Assembly (NCBI GenBank): GCA_029256865.1
Contig: JARIEH010000066.1
Coordinates: 1 to 7,866, forward strand
DNA: 7,866 bases
Direction of reading: 5' to 3'
DNA from: Psychrobacter sp.
GTDB taxonomy: Bacteria > Pseudomonadota > Gammaproteobacteria > Pseudomonadales > Moraxellaceae
Shown here: positions 1 to 7,067 of the stretch, in pieces
Numbering within the stretch: the stretch's first letter is position 1
Layout: every line of letters starts with the position of its first letter
Program-made: the position numbers and the translations under genes
The notes under the pieces: model-generated
What the model saw: the letters and a program-made list of their open reading frames with translations, nothing else
What the model was told of the DNA's origin: nothing
Databases searched by the model: none

Positions 1-131
1 ACAACTTTATCGGTTTCGATTTCAGCTAAAAGGTCATCACGGTTAACTTGTTGGCCTTCAGTGACATGCCATTCAACGATCGTGCCATCGGCAACCGATT
101 CTGGAAAGACGGGGGCTTTAATTTCAGCCAT
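1..131 (-). CDS. sucB: 2-oxoglutarate dehydrogenase E2 (dihydrolipoyl succinyltransferase), N-terminal part only
   Basis: The first 43 codons of the E2 core of the 2-oxoglutarate dehydrogenase complex are present; the gene runs off the left edge. E2 carries the succinyl group on a swinging lipoyl arm and transfers it to CoA. The visible part is the start of an N-terminal lipoyl domain: it opens MAEIKAPVFPESVADGT and continues to the ETDKV motif, where Lys42 is the expected lipoylation site (the family's conserved DK lysine). The start is firm, because AAGGAG lies 7 bases upstream of the ATG. It follows sucA on the same strand after a 236-base spacer. The lipoyl fold alone could belong to another 2-oxoacid dehydrogenase E2, but the N-terminal sequence and the sucA neighbour make SucB by far the best call. 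Confidence 0.95.
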   Translation of the reverse strand, partial: MAEIKAPVFPESVADGTIVEWHVTEGQQVNRDDLLAEIETDKV

Positions 132-138
132 CGATATA

Positions 139-144
139 CTCCTT
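139..144 (-). promoter_or_regulatory. sucB ribosome binding site
   Basis: AAGGAG on the minus strand, 7 bases before the sucB ATG. It is the strongest Shine-Dalgarno sequence in the window. It implies that sucB can be initiated efficiently on its own, without translational coupling to sucA, which ends 236 bases upstream. Confidence 0.85.
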
Positions 145-201
145 AGATATGAATATTACTATTTATTATTGAGTCGTGATGAACAGCCAGTATTTTATAA
201 G

Positions 202-253
202 ACAGCTTATAAATAATAATGCATATTTACAAGCTGCTTAACTATGGCAGCTT
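202..253 (-). promoter_or_regulatory. Stem-loop with competing arm in the sucA-sucB spacer
   Basis: On the minus-strand transcript, 231-236 pairs with 203-208 (CAGCTT/AAGCUG) and 224-229 pairs with 210-215. A G-U pair at 230/209 joins them into a 13-bp stem with an 8-base loop, and a further G-U at 237/202 is possible. The arm at 231-237 can instead pair with 247-253 (AAGCTGC/GCAGCTT, 7 bp, 9-base loop), so the two hairpins exclude each other. No T-run follows, so it is not a standard intrinsic terminator. A role in mRNA processing, stability or partial attenuation between sucA and sucB is inference. Confidence 0.5.
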
Positions 254-265
254 CCTATTGATGCT

Positions 266-367
266 TTAATAGTCGCTGACGGTTAATAGTACTGGGCTGC
301 CATCGCCTGATTGATATGTGTTATAGGGATCGATCTTTTCTTTATATTGTCGCTCTATTGTTCCGCT
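266..367 (-). other. In-frame open extension of sucA beyond its UAG stop
   Basis: Directly after the sucA TAG (368-370) the same frame stays open for 33 sense codons and closes with TAA at 266-268. The extension begins SGTIERQYKEKIDPYN and ends VLLTVSDY. By hand count it is about 42% GC, against about 31% in the rest of the spacer (132-265), so it looks more coding-like than its surroundings. SucA is already complete at the TAG by comparison with the E. coli protein. It could be a readthrough tail, a relic of a longer ancestral C-terminus, or chance. There is no independent start codon or ribosome binding site for it. Confidence 0.3.
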
Positions 368-3256
368 CTATTTTGCCAGCTCATCGACACTAACGCCCAA
401 ACTTTCGGCCACCAGGGTTTGTTGTTGCTGAGCATGCAGTTTCGGTGAACCAGTCGCTGGTGCTGCACTTGGAGGACGCGCTACTGGTTCCATTACCTTC
501 GCTCTAGTCGGATGCGGGACGACAATACGGAACATATGCGGCGCTAAATAGTACCAAGCACCTTGGTTCAACGGTTCTTCTTGTGCCCAAACGATCTCTT
601 TCAGATTGCTGTACTTTTCAATTTCAGCAATCAGACGCTCTTCTGGTAATGGATAGAGCTGTTCAATACGGACAATCGCAATATGCTCAATACCTAAGGC
701 ACGGCGTTGTTCTAGTAGGTCATAATAAACCTTACCACCACACAGCAACAAGCGGGTAATTTTGTCTGCGTTGTGCTGATCAATCTCTGGCAATACGGTC
801 TCAAACTTACCATTAGCAAGCTCTTCAAGGTTTGAGGTGGCAAGCTTATGACGTAGCAAACTCTTCGGCGACATCACTACCAGTGGCTTACGAATGGGGC
901 GTATCGCTTGACGGCGTAGCGCATGGAATATCTGTGCAGGAGTCGTCGGTGTAATGACTTGCATGTTATCTTCAGCACATAACTGTAAGAAGCGCTCAAG
1001 ACGAGCGGAAGAATGCTCAGGACCTTGACCTTCAAAACCATGTGGCAATAGCATCGTTAAACCACAAACACGCTGCCATTTAGTCTCACCGCTAGAGATG
1101 AACTGGTCAATCACTACCTGCGCACCGTTGACGAAGTCACCAAACTGCGCTTCCCAAACCACTAAGGCATTGGGAACCGTGGTTGCATAGCCATATTCAA
1201 AAGCCAATACGGCTTCTTCTGATAGCAATGAGTTGTAGGTTGCAAAGCGCGCTTGCTGATCACTCAGATGAGCTAAGGGGACATACATGCTGCCATCAGT
1301 CGTATTGTATATTTCGCTATGACGATGCGAGAAGGTACCACGGCCGACATCTTCACCAGTAATACGAACCAATACTTTATCGTTTTCAACGAGTGAAGCA
1401 TAAGCCAGTGTTTCTGCTGCGCCCCAGTTAAGAGGTTCTTCGCCAGTTTGCATCGCCAAGCGCTGTTCGACCAGTCTTTCTACTTGGCGCTGGAGTTTAT
1501 AGCCTTCTGGCATCACCGCCATACTGCGACCATAGCCTTTTAGCTTTTCAATATCGACGCTCGTATCCCAGTCATCAACCAAGTCGTGACCTAGATAGGG
1601 TGTCCAATCTACGAACAGCGCTTCGTCAGGATCACTGACCAAAGAGTTCACCACATAATCGCCACGATCTAGTGACTCACGATAGGCGTCTTCGTGGTTT
1701 TTTGCTTCTTCTGAAGTGATGATACCTGCTTCAATCAGCTGCTGCGCATAGATAGTACGAGTCGTTGGTAGCTTTTTGATCACTGCATACATAAGTGGCT
1801 GAGTCGCTGACGGCTCATCCGCTTCATTATGACCGTTACGACGATAGCAGAATAAATCAATGATAATGTCTTTATCAAACTCATGACGGTAATCAAGTGC
1901 CAGCTGAGCAGCAAAAATAACTGACTCAGGATCATCGCCATTCACGTGTAGGATAGGCGCATGGACCATCTTCGCCACATCAGTACAATACTCTGTCGAG
2001 CGCAGATCTTCTTGGCGACTGGTGGTAAAACCGACTTGGTTGTTAATGACAATATGCACCGTGCCACCCGTGGTATAGGCACGTGTTTGTGACATCTGGA
2101 AGGTTTCTTGTACCACACCTTGGCCTGCAAATGCAGCATCACCATGGACGACTATCGGTAGTACTGAGTTACCATCTTTATCGTTATGGCGAGCTTGGTC
2201 GTTACGACGAACTTGGCGTGCACGTACAGAGCCTTGTAGTACTGGCGCCACAATCTCAAGGTGTGACGGGTTAAAGGCTAATGCTAAATGAGCCTCACCG
2301 CCTGGCGTCATCACGTTTGATGAATAGCCATTGTGGTACTTGACGTCGCCTGAGCCTTTTTCTGGCTGAACCTTACCATCAAACTCATCAAACAAATCGG
2401 CTGGGTTTTTACCCAAGATATTAACCAATAAGTTTAATCGTCCACGGTGCGCCATACCGATAACCATCTCTTTAGTACCGTAACTACCAGCACGTTGAAT
2501 GATTTCGTTAACGGCAGGAATAAAGCTTTCACCCCCTTCTAGACCAAAACGTTTGACCCCTGTGTACTTACGAGCGAGATATTTTTCTAGCCCTTCAGCA
2601 GCCGTCAAACGCTCAAGAATAGACAGGCGCTTTTCTTTATCAAATTCGATGTAACCTAAGTTACTCTCAAGATACTTCTCCATCCAGCGTTTTTCGGTAC
2701 TGGTGGTTACATGCATATACTCTATGCCGATATAACGGCAGTAAACGCGTTCCATAATTTCGATAATCTCACGCAATGGCGCTTCTGATTTACCAATATT
2801 AAGATCGCTAGTAGGATAAACATTATCAAGATCTGCTTCTGATAAGCCGTGATAAGCAAGCGTTAAATCATCTACTTCAGCACGGGGATGCAGATTTAAT
2901 GGATCAAGCTTTGCACGACGGTGTCCACGGCGACGGTAAGCCGAGATCAGCTGCTGCACACCCATTTGCTTGGGATCAGCACAGTCTTCTGATCTACTCG
3001 TCGTTGCGCTATCAGGAGCAGAGCCACCTTTATTAGCGGTTTGATTGCGTGCAAGCAGTAAGAATTGATCTTTGATCTCATTATGCTTAGCATCGTTAGG
3101 AGATTGGTATTGTTTAAAGTAACTCTGCCAATCCGTATCGACACTATCTGGATCACTCAGATACTGCTCATAAAGGGATTCTATATAGTAGGCATTATCA
3201 GCAGCAAGTTCAGTGTGCGCTACGCCCGCTCTTTCTTCTTTAGTTATACTATTCAT
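368..3256 (-). CDS. sucA: 2-oxoglutarate dehydrogenase E1 component (thiamine diphosphate-dependent)
   Basis: E1o decarboxylates 2-oxoglutarate with thiamine diphosphate and succinylates the lipoyl arm of SucB, in the cytoplasm. The 962-residue protein is slightly longer than E. coli SucA (933). Residues about 20-47 (AYYIESLYEQYLSDPDSVD) form the N-terminal helix that binds the E2 core, followed by a variable linker at about 70-97. The conserved MAHRGRLN carries His270 and DVKYHNG carries His308, which match the active-site histidines 260 and 298 of E. coli. The cofactor motif runs from GD at 372-373 to NN at 405-406. The C-terminal part matches the transketolase-like pyrimidine and C-terminal domains and ends near HAQQQQTLVAESLG, much as in E. 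coli. The ATG has only a weak ribosome binding site (AGACGA, 5 bases away). No other in-frame ATG occurs until codon 98, so the start is fairly safe. The gene is intact and ends in TAG, the only TAG stop among the complete genes here. Confidence 0.98.
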   Translation of the reverse strand: MNSITKEERAGVAHTELAADNAYYIESLYEQYLSDPDSVDTDWQSYFKQYQSPNDAKHNEIKDQFLLLARNQTANKGGSAPDSATTSRSEDCADPKQMGVQQLISAYRRRGHRRAKLDPLNLHPRAEVDDLTLAYHGLSEADLDNVYPTSDLNIGKSEAPLREIIEIMERVYCRYIGIEYMHVTTSTEKRWMEKYLESNLGYIEFDKEKRLSILERLTAAEGLEKYLARKYTGVKRFGLEGGESFIPAVNEIIQRAGSYGTKEMVIGMAHRGRLNLLVNILGKNPADLFDEFDGKVQPEKGSGDVKYHNGYSSNVMTPGGEAHLALAFNPSHLEIVAPVLQGSVRARQVRRNDQARHNDKDGNSVLPIVVHGDAAFAGQGVVQETFQMSQTRAYTTGGTVHIVINNQVGFTTSRQEDLRSTEYCTDVAKMVHAPILHVNGDDPESVIFAAQLALDYRHEFDKDIIIDLFCYRRNGHNEADEPSATQPLMYAVIKKLPTTRTIYAQQLIEAGIITSEEAKNHEDAYRESLDRGDYVVNSLVSDPDEALFVDWTPYLGHDLVDDWDTSVDIEKLKGYGRSMAVMPEGYKLQRQVERLVEQRLAMQTGEEPLNWGAAETLAYASLVENDKVLVRITGEDVGRGTFSHRHSEIYNTTDGSMYVPLAHLSDQQARFATYNSLLSEEAVLAFEYGYATTVPNALVVWEAQFGDFVNGAQVVIDQFISSGETKWQRVCGLTMLLPHGFEGQGPEHSSARLERFLQLCAEDNMQVITPTTPAQIFHALRRQAIRPIRKPLVVMSPKSLLRHKLATSNLEELANGKFETVLPEIDQHNADKITRLLLCGGKVYYDLLEQRRALGIEHIAIVRIEQLYPLPEERLIAEIEKYSNLKEIVWAQEEPLNQGAWYYLAPHMFRIVVPHPTRAKVMEPVARPPSAAPATGSPKLHAQQQQTLVAESLGVSVDELAK

Positions 3257-4087
3257 AATAATCGTCTATTTGATAGATAAATGAATGGAATCGTGCTTAT
3301 TGTTGTGTAATCTGTTTTATATTAGGTGTACAAGCAATTTGGCATGAGTTATTTCAGGTCACAAACTTATGATCCGTAAAGATTGTCAATAACGATAAAT
3401 ATATCAGCATTAATTATTTGTGAACGCTCAGTATTGCTTATGTGCTCGTCCCAAAAATTCAATTATATATAATGATACTAGCTATAACTGACTCATGACT
3501 ATTGATCTAATACTAAGCTTAATGGTATTAACCCATCATTAAATCAAGAGATACCCTAGCGTCTAGTCGTCACCCTTATACTGTTTTTTACGCCTAACAT
3601 ACTTTACTATCTAGGGTAACATGCCTAAATTATCTCACATAGTTTGTTTCTTCAATACTAGGTATTTATCTAATAAATACTCACTATCACCTTCATTTCT
3701 CATAAATGTATGTTTAATAGCTCACGTTTGGTAATTATTTAATAAAGGGCTAATAACTAATAAATGTCTAATACTAGTAAAACCCTCATAACTATTGGTT
3801 TGATATAACAAAAAGTTCTGACACTCACAGCAGTAATTATCTGCAAGAAAATAGTGCTTAACATACCTAAATGACAGGGGACAGTGATTAGATAAGGTAA
3901 AAGCAAACTTTGCTATCATAACATTTTTATGTTGGTATTTTTATTACAACTTGGTAGCCACTGATACAGTTTTGTGAAAACTCTTACTCATTAATACTCT
4001 GTGATGTTTAAACAAGCGCTGTTGCCCAAGCTTTATATTTAATAAACTCTACCTTTTCTACAGCCAAAAAAGTTTCCTGCTACAAAC
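3257..4087. other. AT-rich gene-free gap between the sdh terminator and sucA
   Basis: About 830 bases with no convincing coding region on either strand. The only ORF of note, 3722-3919 on the minus strand (65 codons), has no ribosome binding site and no recognisable family. The gap should contain the sucA promoter, because a terminator separates sucA from sdhB. Weak candidates on the minus strand are a perfect TTGACA at 3384-3389, with no good -10 box at 16-18 bases, and a perfect TATAAT at 3462-3467, with a poor -35. Neither pairing is convincing. The motif CTAATACTA and close variants recur (near 3508, 3655 and 3767), which may only reflect base composition. A small RNA or long 5' leader is possible but not shown. 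Confidence 0.6.
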
Positions 4088-4120
4088 AAAAACACCGCCA
4101 GATTATCGGGCGGTGTTTTT
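4088..4120. terminator. Bidirectional intrinsic terminator after sdhB
   Basis: A perfect 12-base inverted repeat: AAAAACACCGCC at 4088-4099 and GGCGGTGTTTTT at 4109-4120, with a 9-base loop. The GC core is 7 bp (CACCGCC/GGCGGTG) and each strand ends in a run of five T. On the minus strand it lies 61 bases past the sdhB stop and should end the sdhCDAB transcript. It would also stop plus-strand transcription coming from the gap, although no plus-strand gene is visible. Confidence 0.93.
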
Positions 4121-4133
4121 AATGATGTTTAGC

Positions 4134-4160
4134 TTATCTCTCAGAGATAACTGTTTATCT
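4134..4160. other. Overlapping hairpins in the sdhB 3' untranslated region
   Basis: TTATCTC (4134-4140) pairs with GAGATAA (4144-4150) across a 3-base loop. AGATAA (4145-4150) can instead pair with TTATCT (4155-4160) across a 4-base loop. The middle arm is shared, so only one hairpin can form at a time. The element sits between the sdhB stop and the main terminator. A role in 3'-end protection or pausing is inference; the stems are short and AT-rich. Confidence 0.35.
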
Positions 4161-4181
4161 AATCGACAACTATTAAGATAC

Positions 4182-4892
4182 TTAACCTGCTTGATCGATT
4201 AGTAAGTTACGTAGATGACCAATCGCTCGGGTTGGGTTTAGACCTTTTGGACAAACCGATACACAGTTCATGATACCACGGCAACGGAATAGGCTGAATG
4301 GATCATCCAAACGTGCCAAACGTGCTTGTGTATCAGTATCGCGGCTATCCGCAACGAAACGATAAGCATGCAATAGTGCCGATGGACCTAGGAACTTATC
4401 AGGGTTCCACCAAAATGATGGGCAACTGGTAGAACAACAAGCGCATAAAATACACTCATACAGTCCATCCATTTTCTCACGTTGTTCAGGTGACTGCAAA
4501 CGCTCTGTTGGTGGCGCTGGCTGATCGTTGATTAAGAACGGATGCACCTTTTCATATTGCTCATAGAACTGATTCATGTCAACAACTAAGTCACGAACCA
4601 CAGGTAGGCCTGGTAACGGACGCACGGTTACTTTTTCTGGTAGCGTGTTCATGTTAATCAAACATGCCAATCCATTTTTACCGTTGATATTGACACCGTC
4701 AGAGCCACAAATGCCTTCACGGCAAGAGCGTCTAAAAGTGATGGTTTCATCTTGCTTTTTTAAGCGTAATAAAACGTCAAGCAACATGCGATCTGAGTCT
4801 AAAAGCTCAATCGTAAATGATTGCATGTAAGGGGCTGCGTCCTTGTCAGGATCGTAGCGGTATATCTCGATGGTGCGATTACCTCGACTCAT
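4182..4892 (-). CDS. sdhB: Succinate dehydrogenase iron-sulfur subunit
   Basis: SdhB relays electrons from the FAD of SdhA to quinone through three iron-sulfur clusters, on the cytoplasmic face of the membrane. At 236 residues it is close to the E. coli protein. The N-terminal ferredoxin domain has Cys57, Cys62, Asp65 and Cys77 for the [2Fe-2S] cluster; the Asp in place of the fourth Cys is also the E. coli arrangement. The C-terminal domain has CILCACCSTSCP (Cys147, 150, 153, 157) and CRGIMNCVSVCP (Cys204, 210, 214), giving the [4Fe-4S] and [3Fe-4S] ligands. Trp162 matches the quinone-site Trp164 of E. coli. At the residue after Cys204 there is Arg205, where E. coli has His207. The start is supported by TGGAG 8 bases upstream. 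It follows sdhA after 139 bases and is the last gene before the terminator. Confidence 0.98.
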   Translation of the reverse strand: MSRGNRTIEIYRYDPDKDAAPYMQSFTIELLDSDRMLLDVLLRLKKQDETITFRRSCREGICGSDGVNINGKNGLACLINMNTLPEKVTVRPLPGLPVVRDLVVDMNQFYEQYEKVHPFLINDQPAPPTERLQSPEQREKMDGLYECILCACCSTSCPSFWWNPDKFLGPSALLHAYRFVADSRDTDTQARLARLDDPFSLFRCRGIMNCVSVCPKGLNPTRAIGHLRNLLIDQAG

Positions 4893-4910
4893 TTTGCTAA
4901 CTCCACGCGG

Positions 4911-4968
4911 TGTAAGACTGTATTACTCAAAAACTGAAGCAGTAATGAAATAAATAATCAGCCTTACA
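4911..4968 (-). promoter_or_regulatory. Stem-loop just upstream of the sdhB ribosome binding site
   Basis: On the minus-strand mRNA, UGUAAGGCUG (from 4968-4959) pairs with CAGUCUUACA (from 4920-4911): 10 bp, including one G-U pair that would be an A-C mismatch on the other strand. Inside it a second stem pairs 4941-4946 with 4922-4927 (AUUACU/AGUAAU, 13-base loop). The structure ends 5 bases before the TGGAG ribosome binding site of sdhB (4901-4905). It may affect mRNA processing or sdhB translation relative to sdhA; this is inference. No T-run follows, so it is not a terminator. Confidence 0.45.
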
Positions 4969-5031
4969 AAATCAAAAATTAAATTCGAAAATCGTTTATC
5001 AAGCTCACTTTAGAGATATTTGGTTAAACGA

Positions 5032-6882
5032 TTAGTAAACACGCACTTTTGGCTCAACGTAATCCACAGTCAGCGGTACTTTACGAACAGGTTTATAGAT
5101 AATTTTGTTATCTTCAGCATACCATATAGTGTGCTTCATCCATTCATTGTCGTTACGACCGTTTGGTGCAATTGGGTCATCTTCTGGACGCTCATAATCA
5201 AGTACCGTGTGCGCACCGCGACATTCATGACGTTTCGCTGCTGAAAGCATCGTTGCTTTAGCCACCTCGTAAAGGTTAGCTACTTCTAATGCTTCAATAC
5301 GAGCAGTGTTAAACACTTGCGATTTATCATCGAGATGAATGTTTTTGACTTTTTCACCCAGTGCAAGAATCTTTTCGACACCCTCATCCATCATTGCTTG
5401 TGTACGGAATACACTGGCGTGTGATTGCATGGTTGCACGAATCTCGTCAGCGACTTCTTGTGCGTTATGGCCAGTAGTCGATTCTTGTAGCTTATCCAAA
5501 CGACTCAAGGTGTAATCTAATACACGTGGATCGATTGGCTTATAGGTGTTATCGGCATGATAATAATCTTCAACGATGTGCTTACCTGCTGCACGGCCAA
5601 AGACCACCAAGTCGAGCAGTGAGTTGGTCCCTAAACGGTTGGCACCATGTACACTAACACAAGCACACTCACCGATAGCATATAGACCTTGAACAATCTT
5701 GCCCTCAGTGTATAGACCTTCTTCGTCTGTACCAGCTGCTAAATCTGGCACAATCACTTGACCATTAATAGTGGTAGGTATACCGCCCATCATATAGTGG
5801 ATGGTTGGAATAACAGGAATTGGCTCTTTAGTAATATCCACGTTTGCAAAGTTTTTACCAATCTCAAAAACAGACGGTAAGCGCTTCATAATAGTGTCTA
5901 CACCTAAGTGCGTCATATCCATGACGATATGATCAGCGTTTGGACCACAACCACGGCCTTCTTTGATCTCTTGGTCCATAGAACGAGAAACCAAGTCACG
6001 GGGTGCTAAGTCTTTAACGGTTGGTGCGTAACGCTCCATAAAGGCTTCACCATCTTTATTACGCAAGATAGCGCCTTCACCGCGGCAACCTTCAGTTAAT
6101 AGTACACCAGCGCCATGAACGCCTGTTGGGTGGAACTGCCAGAATTCCATGTCCTGAAGAGGAACGCCTGCTCGAACTGCCATGCCAAGACCATCACCAG
6201 TATTGATATAGGCGTTGGTAGAAGCGGTGAAGATACGACCCGCACCGCCAGTGGCTAATACAGTCGCTGGAGCCTGAAATACTGCTACGGTACCTGTCTC
6301 TTGCTCAATAGCAATAACACCGTTGATATTGCCCGCTTGATCTTTGATCAAATCCAGTGCAATCCACTCAATAAAGAACTCAGCACCCAGCTGTAAATTC
6401 TTTTGATAGAGCGTATGCAGTAGCGCGTGACCAGTACGGTCAGCAGCAGCACAAGCACGTTGTACCGCTTTTTCGCCATAGTTTGAAGTATGACCGCCAA
6501 ATGGACGCTGATAAATCGTCCCATCTTCGTTACGGTCAAAAGGCATACCCATGTGCTCAAGCTCATACACCACTTTTGGTGCTTCGCGGCACATATACTC
6601 AATAGCATCTTGGTCGCCGAGCCAATCTGACCCTTTGACCGTATCATAAAAGTGGAAGTGCCAGTTGTCATTACTCATATTACCCAGACTTGCACCGATA
6701 CCACCTTGAGCGGCGACTGTGTGCGAGCGTGTTGGGAATACTTTAGTGATGACCGCAACCTTCATGCCTGATTCGGCCAGTTGTAGGGAGGCACGCATAC
6801 CTGACCCACCCCCACCAACGATGACAGCATCATAGTTGAGGGTTTTGATATTGCTAATGGTATTATCTTGTCTTGTTGCCAT
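5032..6882 (-). CDS. sdhA: Succinate dehydrogenase flavoprotein subunit
   Basis: SdhA oxidises succinate to fumarate at a covalently bound FAD. It is a peripheral subunit on the cytoplasmic side, held by SdhB, SdhC and SdhD. With the start chosen here it has 616 residues (E. coli 588). The FAD-binding GGGGSG is at residues 23-28, and RSHTVAAQGG carries His54, the residue that binds FAD covalently. Catalytic residues matching the E. coli set are His251 (QFHPTG), Arg295 (LAPRDLVSRS), His362 (TIHYMMGG) and Arg416 (HGANRLGTNSLLDL). A segment around residues 379-398 is longer than in E. coli. The frame is open to an ATG at 6951, but that adds 23 residues unlike the family and has no ribosome binding site. 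The ATG at 6882 has TAGGA 8 bases upstream and gives MATRQDN, so it is preferred. It is preceded by an unusually long 185-base spacer after sdhD. Confidence 0.98.
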   Translation of the reverse strand: MATRQDNTISNIKTLNYDAVIVGGGGSGMRASLQLAESGMKVAVITKVFPTRSHTVAAQGGIGASLGNMSNDNWHFHFYDTVKGSDWLGDQDAIEYMCREAPKVVYELEHMGMPFDRNEDGTIYQRPFGGHTSNYGEKAVQRACAAADRTGHALLHTLYQKNLQLGAEFFIEWIALDLIKDQAGNINGVIAIEQETGTVAVFQAPATVLATGGAGRIFTASTNAYINTGDGLGMAVRAGVPLQDMEFWQFHPTGVHGAGVLLTEGCRGEGAILRNKDGEAFMERYAPTVKDLAPRDLVSRSMDQEIKEGRGCGPNADHIVMDMTHLGVDTIMKRLPSVFEIGKNFANVDITKEPIPVIPTIHYMMGGIPTTINGQVIVPDLAAGTDEEGLYTEGKIVQGLYAIGECACVSVHGANRLGTNSLLDLVVFGRAAGKHIVEDYYHADNTYKPIDPRVLDYTLSRLDKLQESTTGHNAQEVADEIRATMQSHASVFRTQAMMDEGVEKILALGEKVKNIHLDDKSQVFNTARIEALEVANLYEVAKATMLSAAKRHECRGAHTVLDYERPEDDPIAPNGRNDNEWMKHTIWYAEDNKIIYKPVRKVPLTVDYVEPKVRVY

Positions 6883-7067
6883 TACGATTTTCCTAATGCC
6901 TGTTAATGCTTGGGAAGTAATACAAAGATTGAATGATGGTTCAGTCCACATGGAGAGTTAAAAGGCTTTTATAGATACCTCATTAACCCTATAAGACTTT
7001 ACTCACTCAAGCTTCAGCCACTTACTAAAATGTATATAGTCATCATTTTTAACAGTGAATTAAACAG
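6883..7067 (-). other. sdhD-sdhA spacer, possible weak internal promoter
   Basis: There are 185 non-coding bases between sdhD and sdhA; E. coli has almost none here. On the minus strand TTGAGT (7005-7010) and GTTAAT (6982-6987) are 17 bases apart, each matching 4 of 6 consensus positions, so an internal promoter is possible but weak. A small stem (6969-6974 with 6989-6994) overlaps the spacer region between these boxes. No terminator-like structure and no believable small gene were found. Confidence 0.3.
6891..6895 (-). promoter_or_regulatory. sdhA ribosome binding site that fixes the start
   Basis: TAGGA on the minus strand, followed by 8 bases and then the ATG at 6882. The upstream in-frame ATG at 6951 is preceded by AACTCTCC, which has no Shine-Dalgarno character. 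This supports the 616-residue form of SdhA. Confidence 0.8.

Noticed and set aside
1942..2274. Overlapping plus- and minus-strand ORFs inside sucA
   Set aside because: They lie wholly inside the intact sucA reading frame, lack ribosome binding sites and resemble no family; they are by-products of sucA codon use. The same applies to similar ORFs inside sdhA, sdhB, sdhC and sdhD.
3384..3389. Perfect TTGACA on the minus strand upstream of sucA
   Set aside because: No reasonable -10 box lies 16-18 bases downstream (best match 2 of 6), so it is not called as a promoter.
3722..3919. 65-codon ORF on the minus strand in the sdhB-sucA gap
   Set aside because: It has no ribosome binding site, no recognisable domain, an amino-acid make-up expected of AT-rich DNA and no operon context. 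A conserved homologue would change this view.
3918..3945. AACAT-TTTT-ATGTT hairpin followed by a T-rich stretch in the gap
   Set aside because: A 5-bp nearly all-AT stem is too weak for a terminator, and no gene ends nearby.
6883..6951. 23-residue N-terminal extension of SdhA from the ATG at 6951
   Set aside because: No ribosome binding site precedes it and the added residues do not resemble the family; the ATG at 6882 has a well-placed TAGGA.
6932..7047. AATGATG/CATCATT 7-base inverted repeat across the sdhD-sdhA spacer
   Set aside because: The arms are 102 bases apart, and a 7-base match is expected by chance in a spacer of this size.
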